64,000 bases of DNA from Sphingomonas sp. PAMC 26621 (GCF_000251145.1 NZ_AIDW01000036.1:1-64000), one strand, 5' to 3'. Positions 38,275 to 47,493 are shown, numbered from the stretch's first letter. Numbers and translations: made by a program. The notes: a model not told the origin generated them from the letters alone.

Positions 38275-38976
38275 ATGACCAATGCGACTGCCTATCACGG
38301 GTATGAAGTGTGGAAGGGTTGGAACTCGACCGATTTCATGGCCGTCACGCCAAGCGACCGCGCCTATTTCGATCTCGAGATGCGGGGCATCCCGGTTGCG
38401 GGGGAGGATCTGCTGGAAATCGGTTTCGGCAACGGCCGGTTCCTGGGCTGGTCAGCGGCACGAGGTGCCCGTCTTTACGGCACCGAAATGTCCGAGCAGG
38501 GCAAGGCGCTTGCTGCCGCCCGCAATGTCACCGTGTTGCCAACCGATCTGTCGCAGTCTGTAGACCGTCACCGCGATCGTTTCGGGGTGATCGCCGCGTT
38601 CGATGTTCTCGAACATTTGTCGCTCGACGAAATCCGACGAATGCTCGACCAGATCTCTGCGATGTTGCGTCCCGGTGGCCATTGCATCGCGCGATTTCCC
38701 AACGGTCAAAGCATTTTGTCGGGATTGTATCAGTCTGGGGACTACACGCATGTCTCGACCCTGTCCGCGTCGATCATGACGCAACTGGTCAGCGGTAGCG
38801 TCCTCGAAATCGTGCGCGCCGAGAGCAGTGCATACCCCGATCACGGCCTTGCCCGAAAGGCCCGTGGTGTCGTTCGTACTGGTTTCGAGGCCTTCCTGTG
38901 CCGGCTCTACGGGTTCCGTGCCCCGCTTGGGCCCAATGTCACCGTTGTCCTGCGCAAGACGGCGGGCGCCGCATGA
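38275..38976 (+). CDS. Class I SAM-dependent methyltransferase
   Basis: 233 residues from ATG 38275 (AGGGG at good spacing). The Rossmann fold shows EIGFGNGRFLGW (motif I), YGTEMSEQGKALA, VIAAFDVLEHLSLDEI and a hydrophobic strand. This is the methyltransferase-type-11/12 layout used on small molecules and glycans. A polysaccharide or O-antigen substrate is possible, as the acyltransferase is three genes on. Substrate unknown. The in-frame extension upstream to 37966 looks non-coding. Confidence 0.8.
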   Translation: MTNATAYHGYEVWKGWNSTDFMAVTPSDRAYFDLEMRGIPVAGEDLLEIGFGNGRFLGWSAARGARLYGTEMSEQGKALAAARNVTVLPTDLSQSVDRHRDRFGVIAAFDVLEHLSLDEIRRMLDQISAMLRPGGHCIARFPNGQSILSGLYQSGDYTHVSTLSASIMTQLVSGSVLEIVRAESSAYPDHGLARKARGVVRTGFEAFLCRLYGFRAPLGPNVTVVLRKTAGAA

Positions 38977-39029
38977 GCGACGCCCGCCAGTCCCTCACGC
39001 GCGGTGCCGGTGGCACCGCTGCGACGGGA

Positions 39030-39290
39030 TTACTTCTCTTCTTCGAACGTCACGGCCACATCGGCGTTGGCGCTGAGGCGGACCTTGCCGTCCTCGACAT
39101 CGGCAACGAGGCCGAGCGAGATGAAGTGGTGATGCCCTTCGTGGCTGCCGGTGCCCTCGTTGACCTGCGCGCCGGAATCCTTCTTGGTAAGCTTGATGCG
39201 GCCGCCCTCGACGTGGTCGACGGTGCCGACATGGACGCCGTCTGCGCCGATGACTTCGGCATGTTCCTGAATCTGCGATGCGTCGACCAT
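39030..39290 (-). CDS. DUF2171-family protein
   Basis: 86 residues, from ATG 39290: MVDASQIQEHAEVIGADGVH, then HVEGGRIKLTKKDSG and a His-rich SHEGHHHF loop. This small beta-barrel-like family is frequent in alphaproteobacteria, related in fold to PRC-barrels, and of unknown function. It is on the opposite strand from its neighbours. Confidence 0.8.
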   Translation of the reverse strand: MVDASQIQEHAEVIGADGVHVGTVDHVEGGRIKLTKKDSGAQVNEGTGSHEGHHHFISLGLVADVEDGKVRLSANADVAVTFEEEK

Positions 39291-39361
39291 GGTGGTAGCT
39301 CCTTCGTTACGGTTGCGGACTCCCAACGCACGCCCGTCCAAATCGATGCAAGGAATGCGGC

Positions 39362-39664
39362 ATGACCGGCCCCACCCTCCGCGGGCTGGCGGTGCTGCCG
39401 GGCGTGCTCGCGCTGGCCGGGTGCGCGCACCAGGTCGCGAGCGCGGTCGCGCCGGCCGCGCCGGGCTTCGTGCTGGGCGTGTGGCACGGCTTCATCTTCC
39501 CGGTCGCCTGGGTCCTGTCGCTGCTGGTGCCCGACATCGCGGTCTATGCGGTGCCGAACAATGGCGGCTGGTACGATTTCGGCTATTTCCTCGGGATCGT
39601 CTTCCTGGGCGTCGGCGCGAACCGGACCCGCACCGTCTACGTCACGCGCGTGGTACGGCGATGA
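39362..39664 (+). CDS. Small membrane protein or lipoprotein, unknown function
   Basis: 100 residues. A lipobox-like VLALAGC follows a short signal (residues 1-21). Downstream is WHGFIFPVAWVLSLLVPDIA, a hydrophobic segment, and NNGGWYDFGYFLGIVFLG. Similar proteins occur in other sphingomonads as hypotheticals. It overlaps the next gene by 4 nt (ATGA). Confidence 0.7.
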   Translation: MTGPTLRGLAVLPGVLALAGCAHQVASAVAPAAPGFVLGVWHGFIFPVAWVLSLLVPDIAVYAVPNNGGWYDFGYFLGIVFLGVGANRTRTVYVTRVVRR

Positions 39665-39861
39665 CGCCGGGGATCGCGATCATGTATGCGGTGGCGGCAG
39701 TGTTCACGCTGATCGGCGCGGGCCTGTTGCTCGCGCTCGTCCGCCCGGGGAGCGAGGGGCGCGTCTATGCGTTCCGGATGGTCGGGATCATGGCGCTGTC
39801 GCTCGGTGTGGTGCTGATCATGTCCGCAAGTGCGATGTGGCATTGGAGCGTGAGCGCATGA
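39661..39861 (+). CDS. Small two-helix membrane protein
   Basis: 66 residues in two hydrophobic stretches (IAIMYAVAAVFTLIGAGLLLA and VGIMALSLGVVLIMSA) separated by a short basic loop. The ATG overlaps the stop of the preceding gene and the TGA overlaps the acyltransferase start, so it is the middle of a tightly coupled three-gene unit. No function known. Confidence 0.7.
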   Translation: MTPGIAIMYAVAAVFTLIGAGLLLALVRPGSEGRVYAFRMVGIMALSLGVVLIMSASAMWHWSVSA

Positions 39862-40976
39862 CTGATACGATTGCCACCCGGAACATGGCGCACGCCGCGC
39901 CGCTTCCGCTTGCCAATCCCGAGCAGCGCAAGATTGCGGCCTATCCGCTGTTCGACTGGCTGCGGTTCGTCCTGGCCTCCGTGGTCGTCCTGGTCCATGC
40001 CGGGGCGCGTTTCCCCGCGCCGCTCGACGGCAACCTTGCGGTCTGCGTGTTCCTGGCGCTGAGCGGCTGGTTGATCGGCGGCATCCTGCTGGAGACGCAA
40101 CGCGCGGAATTACCGCGCTTCTTCTACAATCGCGCGACGCGGATCTGGTGCCCGTATTTCGCGACGGTCATCCTGCTCTACGGGCTCGCTGCGGCAGTCC
40201 ACGGCGTCGACGCCAACTGGTTCAAATATCTTTTCTACGACGCGTCCTTCACCCATTACACCTGGACCGTATTCCCGCGCGCCTCGGGGGAGATGCCGCT
40301 GCTGGGCACCGGAAATCATTTCTGGAGCATCTCGGTCGAGGAGCAGTTCTACCTCTTCGCGCCGTTGCTGATGCTGTTCCTGGCGTGGGGGAAGCGGCTG
40401 TGGGTGTGGCTGGTGGTCGCCGCGTTGCTGCTTTTGAAAGGATCGCAATTCACCCCGATCGCGCTTGGCGTCGTGGCGGCGATCGTCCATCGCGATCATG
40501 GGACCAATGCCGCCGGCGTGGTGTGGAACGCGCGCTATCGCGGCCCGGCGATCGCGGCGGTTGTCGCCGTCGCGTTGTTCGTCGCGGCAGCCTATTGGCC
40601 GATCCCGCAGGTGCGCGCGTTGCTGGCGGTTGCGGTGGTCCTTGCCGCGGCGATCCCGGGGACGCGCGGGGCGGTCGGCGTGTTCGTCGGCGCGATATCC
40701 TATCCGCTGTATCTCAACCACTGGATCGGCGGGTTCGCGGTGCATTCCGTGGCGCGCCGTCTCGGCTACGGTCCCTCGGTCGTGCAGGAGGCGCTGTCCT
40801 ATCTGCTGGCGATCCCGGTCGCGATCGTTGCGTGGTACCTGATCGATCGCCAGGTGATGGCGCACCGCAACGCCTGGTACACGCCGCAGCGTGGCCGCGC
40901 GCTCGGCATCACCGCCTACGTGTTGCTCGCGATCGGGCTGGTTGGCGGCCTGTTGATCCGGCGGGCGGGCGGATGA
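39858..40976 (+). CDS. Acyltransferase-3 family membrane protein
   Basis: 372 residues, multi-helix integral membrane protein. The first helix ends in a His (VLASVVVLVHAGARF), as in the family, and GNHFWSISVEEQFYLFAPL is the conserved SVEEQFY block. RFFYNRATRIWCPYF follows an early loop. These enzymes O-acetylate polysaccharides and lipopolysaccharides at the inner membrane. A surface-glycan role fits the nearby methyltransferase, but this is inference. The ATG overlaps the previous stop. Confidence 0.88.
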   Translation: MTDTIATRNMAHAAPLPLANPEQRKIAAYPLFDWLRFVLASVVVLVHAGARFPAPLDGNLAVCVFLALSGWLIGGILLETQRAELPRFFYNRATRIWCPYFATVILLYGLAAAVHGVDANWFKYLFYDASFTHYTWTVFPRASGEMPLLGTGNHFWSISVEEQFYLFAPLLMLFLAWGKRLWVWLVVAALLLLKGSQFTPIALGVVAAIVHRDHGTNAAGVVWNARYRGPAIAAVVAVALFVAAAYWPIPQVRALLAVAVVLAAAIPGTRGAVGVFVGAISYPLYLNHWIGGFAVHSVARRLGYGPSVVQEALSYLLAIPVAIVAWYLIDRQVMAHRNAWYTPQRGRALGITAYVLLAIGLVGGLLIRRAGG

Positions 40977-41032
40977 TCGCCTGCCCTCTCCTTCTTTCCT
41001 ATCTTTCCTGAAAAGCGTCCTGGAGTAACCCC

Positions 41033-42097
41033 ATGTCCCTCACCGAAGCCCGCAAGCAGTACAAGCCGTTCGAATACCCTTGGGCATTCGATTTCTGGAA
41101 GCGCCAGCAGCAGATCCACTGGATGCCCGAGGAAGTGCCCTTGGGCGAGGATTGCCGCGATTGGGCGCAGAAGCTCAGCGACCACGAGCGCAACCTGCTC
41201 ACGCAGATCTTCCGCTTCTTCACCCAGGCGGACGTCGAGGTGCAGGATTGCTATCACGAGAAATACGGCCGCATCTTCAAGCCGACCGAGATCAAGATGA
41301 TGCTGGCGGCGTTCAGCAATATGGAGACGGTCCACATCGCCGCCTACAGCCATCTGCTCGACACGATCGGCATGCCCGAGAGCGAGTATGGCGCCTTCCT
41401 CGAATATAGCGAGATGAAGGACAAGCACGACTATCTGCAGACGTTCGGCGTCGACAGCGACGAGGACATCGCCAAGACGCTTGCGATGTTCGGCGGCTTC
41501 ACCGAGGGGCTGCAGCTGTTCGCGTCGTTCGCGATGCTGATGAACTTCCCGCGCTTCAACAAGATGAAGGGCATGGGGCAGATCGTCACCTGGTCGATCC
41601 GCGACGAATCGCTGCATTGCGAGGGGATCATCAAGCTGTTCCACGCCTTCTGCGCGGAACGCGACTGCATGACCAAGTCGGTCCGCGACGACATTGCCGA
41701 CATGTGCCAGCACACCGTCCGGCTCGAGGACAATTTCATCGACCTCGCGTTCGAGATGGGCCCGGTCAACGGCATGACGCCCAAGGAAATCAAGAAATAC
41801 ATCCGCTACATCGCCGACTGGCGGCTGGGGCAGCTCGGCATGAAGCCGATCTACATGATCGACGAACACCCGCTGCCGTGGCTCGCGCCGATGCTCAACG
41901 GCGTCGAGCACGCCAACTTCTTCGAACAGCGCGCGACGGAATATTCGAAGGCAGCGACGCGCGGCAACTGGAACGAAGTGTGGGACGGGTTCGACAAGCG
42001 CCAGAAGGCGAAGGCCGGGCCGGTCGAGCTGTTCTCGGCGAACGAGGATTCGGACGCGGGGGACATGTTCTCGCGGGCTGGGGTGGCGGCTGAGTGA
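41033..42097 (+). CDS. nrdB: Ribonucleoside-diphosphate reductase, beta subunit
   Basis: 354-residue radical-generating subunit of class I ribonucleotide reductase. The first-half metal ligands and radical tyrosine fit the R2 spacing: D67, E98, H101 and Y105 (NMETVHIAAYSH). The second-half ligands lie in WSIRDESLHCEG and the preceding helices. The radical tyrosine is present, consistent with a standard class Ia-type enzyme. It begins 56 bp after the acyltransferase and is followed by hairpin terminators. The alpha subunit is 3.2 kb upstream on the same strand. Confidence 0.95.
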   Translation: MSLTEARKQYKPFEYPWAFDFWKRQQQIHWMPEEVPLGEDCRDWAQKLSDHERNLLTQIFRFFTQADVEVQDCYHEKYGRIFKPTEIKMMLAAFSNMETVHIAAYSHLLDTIGMPESEYGAFLEYSEMKDKHDYLQTFGVDSDEDIAKTLAMFGGFTEGLQLFASFAMLMNFPRFNKMKGMGQIVTWSIRDESLHCEGIIKLFHAFCAERDCMTKSVRDDIADMCQHTVRLEDNFIDLAFEMGPVNGMTPKEIKKYIRYIADWRLGQLGMKPIYMIDEHPLPWLAPMLNGVEHANFFEQRATEYSKAATRGNWNEVWDGFDKRQKAKAGPVELFSANEDSDAGDMFSRAGVAAE

Positions 42098-42109
42098 GTC
42101 GCGCCGGGC

Positions 42110-42210
42110 GCGGGATTAGCGCAAGCTAATCCCCGCCTCGAGGCGCGACCGGCCGGCGGCGCTCCAGCGCCGACCGACGGCGCGGGCTTTGCCCGCGACG
42201 CCCCTTTTTA
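42110..42210 (+). terminator. Double hairpin terminator after nrdB
   Basis: First hairpin GCGGGATTAGC (42110-42120) / GCTAATCCCCGC with a 4-nt loop. Second hairpin CGCGGGC (42181-42187) / GCCCGCG (42191-42197), then TTTTT at 42205-42209. Together they close nrdB transcription. The next 165 bp are AT-richer and hold no gene. Confidence 0.75.
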
Positions 42211-42374
42211 TCTTGGCTGATGCATTCATGGAAATTTGAGTGCATTAAGCTCTTTGTAAACTCAAACATTGCCCCTCTCGACCCGATAAGCGTCGCCAAC
42301 GCGATTCTGCATCGCCGGCTTGAGACCGCGGGATCGCTGGTACGGTCCTCAGCGTAACACGCCGGGACGTCTCG

Positions 42375-42653
42375 CTACGCGCCCTCTTCGTCCCGGGCAC
42401 CGTGGCGCACCCGCAGGATGATCACTCGCTCCGCCTCCACCCGATAGCGCAGCACATAGGGCCAGACGCTCGTCATCTCGCGCATCCCGCCCCCGGCATC
42501 ACGTCCACGCTCGGAAAATTCGGCAAGACTGTCCGCGACGGTAATCAGTCGCTCGCCCAATGTCCGCGCCGCTGCGGGATTGAAAGCAGCGATATACGCG
42601 ACGATCGCTTCCACGTGAGCGACCGCCTCGTCCGTCCAGACGATCGCGCGCAA
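42375..42653 (-). CDS. ParE/RelE-type toxin
   Basis: 92 residues of the ParE/RelE superfamily: AVAHVEAIVAYIAAFNPAAA, then RGRDAGGGMREMTSVWPYVL and VIILRVRHGAR. ParE toxins poison gyrase, RelE toxins cleave mRNA; the sequence fits ParE better but is not decisive. It starts at a TTG at 42653, one base after the antitoxin stop, the usual coupled order. Base composition is not strongly different from the surroundings. Confidence 0.8.
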   Translation of the reverse strand: MRAIVWTDEAVAHVEAIVAYIAAFNPAAARTLGERLITVADSLAEFSERGRDAGGGMREMTSVWPYVLRYRVEAERVIILRVRHGARDEEGA

Positions 42654-42654
42654 G

Positions 42655-42831
42655 TCAGTCGCCGACGCGTGGCCGTGGCAGCGGAGCGTCCGTGTCCCAG
42701 GACTGTATCCAGCGCTTCACCGCTTCATGCGACACCAGTCGTCCCGCTGTGACATCAGCCTCGGCGCGGGCATCCGCTGCTGCCTCGGCAGCCGGGTCGA
42801 CAGACTCGAACAGGGTCGGCTTCTGGTTCAT
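42655..42831 (-). CDS. Antitoxin partner of ParE-type toxin
   Basis: 58-residue acidic protein starting at 42831 with MNQKPTLFESVDPAAEAAAD. The end GRLVSHEAVKRWIQSWDTDA is typical of small antitoxins that pair with ParE/RelE toxins. It likely represses its own promoter through an N-terminal DNA-binding element. The gene sits between the nrdB terminator and the DUF6629 gene. Confidence 0.78.
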   Translation of the reverse strand: MNQKPTLFESVDPAAEAAADARAEADVTAGRLVSHEAVKRWIQSWDTDAPLPRPRVGD

Positions 42832-42882
42832 GTGGCAGCATTCATACCACGCCCGCCGCATTCCGAAAACCGTAGCGCCCCC

Positions 42883-43577
42883 TCACCGCAGCCAGGACAA
42901 AACAAACGACCGCCGCACCGCGCTCGTCCCGTTCGGCACCGCCACATCGATGTCCTGCCGGTGGAACTGGCGGTACAGCACCACGCTCAGCACCGCGGCA
43001 TAGAAGCACCACACCGAGGCGAAGGCATAGCCCTTCACCAGATGCACGATCGTCAGCCCGACCACGTTGAGCACGCCATACCCGCGCACGACGCGGTGCG
43101 ACGACAGCAGCAGCGCGCCGCAGGTCGAGGCGATGTATAGCAGCGACACCCACAGGCGGCTCGTCACCGGGTTGCTATAGGCGATCGAATGGAACTCGAT
43201 CGCGGCGCAGGTCGGCGCGATCACCAGCCCCGCCATGTCCCACGCGAACACCACTGCGCCGACGCCGGTCAGCGCGAGGATCCCGCGGCGGCGCCACCCC
43301 GGCGGCTCCATCAGCGCGACCGCGATCGGCATCAGCAGCGGCGGGATTCCGAGGGCGTAGAGCGAGAACAGGAACACGCTGTGATCGACCGCATAGCGCC
43401 CGAGACGCTCCTCGAGCGACAGCCACACCAGCCCTTCCGAAAACTGGTGGAACGCGAACAGCAAGGGCACGCTCGCGAACAACAAAGCGCGCGGTTCGCG
43501 GACGTGGCGCAGCGTGGCAACGCGATCGTGGCAAGCACGACGGCGGCGGTGAAGCTGGCGGTGGCGGAGAAGCACAT
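42883..43577 (-). pseudogene. DUF6629-type membrane protein, split by one missing base
   Basis: From ATG 43577 the frame begins MCFSATASFTAAVVLATIA, the usual N-terminus of this family. It then shifts near 43520 and goes out of frame. The other frame carries the rest: ATLRHVREPRALLFASVPLL, FHQFSEGLVWLSL and four more helices to the stop at 42883. Restoring one G in GCGTTGCC (to GCGGTTGCC) joins them into one protein of about 230 residues. Function unknown. This is the fourth such single-base loss here and may be a consensus error. Confidence 0.75.
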
Positions 43578-43654
43578 GGTCGGTCCCTCGGGCGCGGAAC
43601 CGCCGGGGCCTGTGTGGGGGGAATTGTGCTGGGTGGGAAGGGCGGGACTTCTTG

Positions 43655-43824
43655 AAGCCCCTCCCCTTTAGGAGCGCCGGGTGAACAGCGCCCCGCGCTG
43701 TTCAGGTCATGCCGGGGGCATGACCGACCCGGCGCTGGGTTGGGGGTGGGGCAGTGCCTCGCAGAGAGTTAAGTTCCGCTGGACTCCCCCACCCCCAACC
43801 CCTCCCCTGAAGGGGAGGGGATTG
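43655..43824. repeat. Intergenic repeat with conserved 60-bp core and inverted arms
   Basis: Arms GCCCCTCCCCTTTAGGAG (43657) and CCCCTCCCCTGAAGGGGAGG (43800) flank a core that begins TTGGGGGTGGGGCAGTGCCT at about 43740. The same core and arms occur at 62867-62970. It lies between DUF6629 and dxs. Confidence 0.8.
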
Positions 43825-43834
43825 AGAAGAAGAT

Positions 43835-45760
43835 TTACGCCCGCGCGCCCTCGACCACACCACCCGAATTATGCCGCAGCGCCTTGAGCACCGTCTCGAC
43901 GATCGCGTCCGCATCCAGACCCGCCTCGGCATATTGCGCCTCGGGCTTGTCCTGGTCCTGAAACACGTCAGGCAAGCGCAGCGTCCGCAGCTTCAGCCCC
44001 GCGTCGATCAACCCGGTATCGCTCGCGAAGGTCAGCACATGCGCGCCAAGACCGCCAACCGACGATTCCTCGATCGTCACCGCAACCTCATGCGTGGTCA
44101 GCAGCTTGCGGATCAGCTCCTCGTCGAGCGGCTTCGCGAAGCGCAGATCGGCGACCGTGGTCGACAACCCCTTGGCTTCCAGAGCATCCGCCGCCTTTAA
44201 CGCCTCGCCGAGACGAGTCCCCAAGGCCATGATCGCGACCTTGTGCCCCTGGCGGACGATCCGCCCCTTACCGATCTCGAGCCGCTCGGGAACCTCGGGC
44301 ATCGCCACGCCCGTGCCATTGCCACGCGGATAGCGCACCGCGATCGGCCCGCTGTCGTGCAACGCCGCGGTGTGGGTCATATGGACCAGCTCGGCTTCGT
44401 CCGACGGCGCCATCACCACCATGTTGGGGAGCGTCGCGAGATACGTCACGTCGAACGACCCGGCATGCGTCGCGCCATCCGCGCCGACCAGCCCGGCGCG
44501 GTCGATCGCGAAGCGGACCGGCAGGTTCTGGATGCAGACGTCATGGACGACCTGGTCGTACGCGCGCTGGAGGAAGGTCGAATAGATCGCGCAGAACGGC
44601 CGCATCCCCTGCGCGGCAAGGCCCGCCGCGAAGGTGACCGCGTGCTGCTCGGCGATGCCGACGTCGAAGAAGCGGTCGGGAAAGGCCTTGGAGAAACCGT
44701 CGAGCCCGGTCCCCGACGGCATCGCCGCGGTGATCGCGCAGATCGTCGGATCGCTCTCCGCTTCCTTCAGAAGCTGCGCGCCGAACACGTTCTGATACTG
44801 CGGCGGCCCCGGGGGCGCTTTGGTCTGGACGCCCGAGATCACGTCGAACTTCTGGACGCCGTGGTACTTGTCCGCAGCGGCTTCGGCCGGGGCGTAGCCC
44901 TTGCCCTTCTTGGTCACGACATGGACGAGGATCGGGCCTTCCTCCGCATCGCGGACGTTCTCGAGCACCGGGATGAGCTGCTCGAGATTATGCCCGTCGA
45001 TCGGTCCGACGTAATAGAAGCCGAGTTCCTCGAACAACGTGCCGCCCATGGCGAGCCCGCGCGCGAATTCGTCCGCCTTGCTGAGGCTGGAGGCGAACGG
45101 CCGTGGCAGCTTCTTGGCAAGCCGCTTGGCGAGTTCGCGGAAGCCGAGGAACTCGCGGCTCGACACGATTCGCGAGAGATACGCCGACAACCCGCCGACC
45201 GGCGGCGCGATCGACATGTCGTTGTCATTGAGGATCACGACCAGCCGGTTGCCCGCCTGCGCCGCATTGTTCATCGCTTCATACGCCATGCCCGCGGACA
45301 TCGCGCCGTCGCCGATCACCGCGATCGCCTTGCCGGGCTTGTCCGCGATCTTATTGGCGATCGCGAAGCCGAGCGAGGCCGAGATCGAGGTCGAGCTGTG
45401 CGCCGCGCCGAACGGGTCATATTCGCTCTCGGAGCGCTTGGTGAAACCGGAGAGGCCCCCGCCCATGCGCAGCGTGCGGATCCGGTCGCGACGACCGGTG
45501 AGGATCTTGTGCGGGTAGCATTGATGCCCGACGTCCCACACGAGGCGGTCGCGCGGCGTATCGAAGACATAGTGAATCGCGACGGTCAGCTCGACCACGC
45601 CGAGCCCCGACCCGAGATGGCCACCGGTCACACCGACCGCGGCGATCGTCTCCTGCCGCAGCTCGTCGGCAAGCGCGCGCAGCTCTGTCGCAGGGAGGGT
45701 CCGCAGGTCCGCGGGAACGTTAACCGTGTCGAGCAACGGCGTCTTATGAGAGTCAACCAT
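43835..45760 (-). CDS. dxs: 1-deoxy-D-xylulose-5-phosphate synthase
   Basis: 641-residue thiamine-diphosphate enzyme that starts the MEP isoprenoid pathway from pyruvate and glyceraldehyde-3-phosphate. [10 protein letters not shown] near the N-terminus and the ThDP motif [19 protein letters not shown] are clear, with a transketolase-like middle and C-terminal domain. The family is essential here, as it feeds carotenoids, quinones and undecaprenol. It starts [13 protein letters not shown]. It is divergent from the GNAT gene. Confidence 0.96.
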   Translation of the reverse strand: MVDSHKTPLLDTVNVPADLRTLPATELRALADELRQETIAAVGVTGGHLGSGLGVVELTVAIHYVFDTPRDRLVWDVGHQCYPHKILTGRRDRIRTLRMGGGLSGFTKRSESEYDPFGAAHSSTSISASLGFAIANKIADKPGKAIAVIGDGAMSAGMAYEAMNNAAQAGNRLVVILNDNDMSIAPPVGGLSAYLSRIVSSREFLGFRELAKRLAKKLPRPFASSLSKADEFARGLAMGGTLFEELGFYYVGPIDGHNLEQLIPVLENVRDAEEGPILVHVVTKKGKGYAPAEAAADKYHGVQKFDVISGVQTKAPPGPPQYQNVFGAQLLKEAESDPTICAITAAMPSGTGLDGFSKAFPDRFFDVGIAEQHAVTFAAGLAAQGMRPFCAIYSTFLQRAYDQVVHDVCIQNLPVRFAIDRAGLVGADGATHAGSFDVTYLATLPNMVVMAPSDEAELVHMTHTAALHDSGPIAVRYPRGNGTGVAMPEVPERLEIGKGRIVRQGHKVAIMALGTRLGEALKAADALEAKGLSTTVADLRFAKPLDEELIRKLLTTHEVAVTIEESSVGGLGAHVLTFASDTGLIDAGLKLRTLRLPDVFQDQDKPEAQYAEAGLDADAIVETVLKALRHNSGGVVEGARA

Positions 45761-45867
45761 CGGACCTGTTTAGCGCCGGTCCTTCACGCTGTCGATTGCT
45801 GCTAGTTGCTTCCGTTACAAAGCGACATTTTCTTGACGGCCGTCGCCTGCGCGACCGACAAGGCGGC

Positions 45868-46407
45868 ATGCGCGATTTTTCCCACCGGGTGGCGACCGAA
45901 GCCGACATCCCCGCGATCAGTGCGTTGATGGAAGACGCGATCACCGCGCTGCAATCCGCGTTTCTCTCCGACGCCGAAGTCGCAGCGAGTCGGTTGAGCA
46001 TGGGGCTGGACACGCAACTGATTGCGGACCGGACCTATTTCGTCGTCGAGGAATCGGGTGCGCTCGCCGGTTGCGGTGGCTGGAGTTACCGCGCGACGCT
46101 GTTCGGCGGGGACGCGAGCGCGGTTGCGCGCGATGCACGGACGCTCGATCCGGCGACCGATGCCGCGCGGATCCGCGCGATGTACACCCACCCCGGTTTC
46201 ATCCGCAGCGGGGTCGGGCGGCTCGTGCTCGCGTTGTGCGAGGATGCCGCGCGCGTGGCAGGGTTCAGGCAGCTCGAGATGATGGCGACGCTTGCGGGCG
46301 AACCGCTGTACCGCGCCTGCGGTTACGTCGAGATCGAGCGCGTCGCGCGGATGGCCCCGGCGGGGCCGCCGGTGCCGGGGGTGCGGATGGGGAAGACGCT
46401 GGGATAA
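45868..46407 (+). CDS. GNAT-family N-acetyltransferase
   Basis: 179 residues from ATG 45868. The acetyl-CoA-binding core contains FIRSGVGRLVLALCEDAARV, the usual Q/RxxGxG/A-type loop (RSGVGR), and the end RACGYVEIERVARM. The substrate is unknown. An in-frame extension of 24 codons upstream lacks a good start. It is followed by an inverted-repeat element. Confidence 0.82.
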   Translation: MRDFSHRVATEADIPAISALMEDAITALQSAFLSDAEVAASRLSMGLDTQLIADRTYFVVEESGALAGCGGWSYRATLFGGDASAVARDARTLDPATDAARIRAMYTHPGFIRSGVGRLVLALCEDAARVAGFRQLEMMATLAGEPLYRACGYVEIERVARMAPAGPPVPGVRMGKTLG

Positions 46408-46427
46408 TCCGGAGCCGCCCGTCCTTC

Positions 46428-46530
46428 CTTCCCCGGCGAAGGCCGGGGCCCGAGAGCAGACCATCGATCGCCTAGCGCTGCGCCTTAGACAACCACCTTC
46501 ACTACTGGCCCCCGGCCTTCGCCGGGGAAG
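46428..46530. repeat. Inverted repeat element (CTTCCCCGGCGAAGGCCGGGGC)
   Basis: Arms 46428-46450 and 46507-46530 are reverse complements. Same family as 21466-21570 and 51358-51462. It fills most of the gap between the GNAT and Fur-family genes. Confidence 0.8.
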
Positions 46531-46562
46531 CAACAAAGTGATCGCCGGGAGAAAACCCGCCG

Positions 46563-47039
46563 CTACGCCGCCTTCGCGGTCGCCGCACACGCCGCGCATT
46601 TGCCGCGCACTTCGATCACCGGACGCTCGGGCGCAAACCCCGCGTCGATCGCCGCCGTCCGCACACCCTTGGTCAGCCGGTCGTCGTCGAGATGGACGAT
46701 CTGCCCGCAGGAATCGCACACCAGAAAGATGCAATCGTGCAGGCAATCGGGGTGGGCGTTGGCGATATACGCGTTCGAGCTTTCCACCCGCCGCGCCAGG
46801 TTGGACGTCACGAACAGGTCGAGGATGCGGTACACGCTGTTCGCGGCGACGCGGCGCCCTTCGGTCTTGGAAACCGCTTCGGCGATGTCATAGGCCGAGG
46901 CAGGCTTGTCGAACCCCGCCAGCGCGCGGAAGATGTTGGCGCGCATCGTGGTCCACTGCTCGCCCGATCGCTCCAGCGTTGCCTGAGCCGCCAGCGCAAG
47001 ATCGGCGTCCTGCGGTTCATAATGTCGGTGCGTCGCCAT
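46563..47039 (-). CDS. zur: Fur-family regulator, probably Zur
   Basis: 158 residues. The winged-helix N-terminal half (LERSGEQWTTMRANIFRAL... ANSVYRILDLF) precedes a metal-binding C-terminal domain with HPDCLHDCIFLVCDSCGQ and a terminal CAAC. That cysteine-rich form and the layout match zinc-sensing Zur. It would repress zinc-uptake genes when zinc is plentiful. The MerC-domain gene is immediately upstream on the same strand, 49 bp away, so the two may form an operon. Confidence 0.8.
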   Translation of the reverse strand: MATHRHYEPQDADLALAAQATLERSGEQWTTMRANIFRALAGFDKPASAYDIAEAVSKTEGRRVAANSVYRILDLFVTSNLARRVESSNAYIANAHPDCLHDCIFLVCDSCGQIVHLDDDRLTKGVRTAAIDAGFAPERPVIEVRGKCAACAATAKAA

Positions 47040-47088
47040 GGATGGGAGATAGGCCCTCCCCGCCTTCGCTGCAACGTCCGAGCGAAGG

Positions 47089-47493
47089 TCAGCAGGCGGC
47101 GCGGCGGTTGAGATCGTGGCCGAGCGCGAGCGTCGCGACGCCGATCAGCGTCCACACCGTCTCCAGCCCGTCGCCGTCATGCGGCAGCGAAATCGCCCCC
47201 GCCATCATGCCCAGGCCGGCCGCGCCGACCACCGCGGGCATCATATAGCCGTGCGTAAAGATCCCGCGCCCGAGCGCGATCACGCCGAAGCCGATCGCGA
47301 TCGTCAGCCCGATCTCATGGAACAGTGGATTGAGCAGCAACCCGCCCGCCGATGCGGCCAACGCCAGGAACACCGAACTCGCGATGCAATGGACGACACA
47401 CAGCCCCGACAGCCCGATCGCCATATTGTCGAACCGCTGTTCGATCCACCGATAGGCGGGAGAGGAGGCAAGCGTCGTCATGCTGTTCGCCAT
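47089..47493 (-). CDS. MerC-domain membrane protein
   Basis: 134-residue inner-membrane protein with four helices. The first carries the MerC-type pair in GLSGLCVVHCIASSVFLAL, the cysteines that bind mercury in classical MerC. Freestanding MerC-domain proteins lacking the rest of a mer operon are widespread, and here the neighbour is a Zur-type regulator. Zinc or other soft-metal handling is therefore at least as likely as mercury. It starts at 47493. Confidence 0.8.
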   Translation of the reverse strand: MANSMTTLASSPAYRWIEQRFDNMAIGLSGLCVVHCIASSVFLALAASAGGLLLNPLFHEIGLTIAIGFGVIALGRGIFTHGYMMPAVVGAAGLGMMAGAISLPHDGDGLETVWTLIGVATLALGHDLNRRAAC

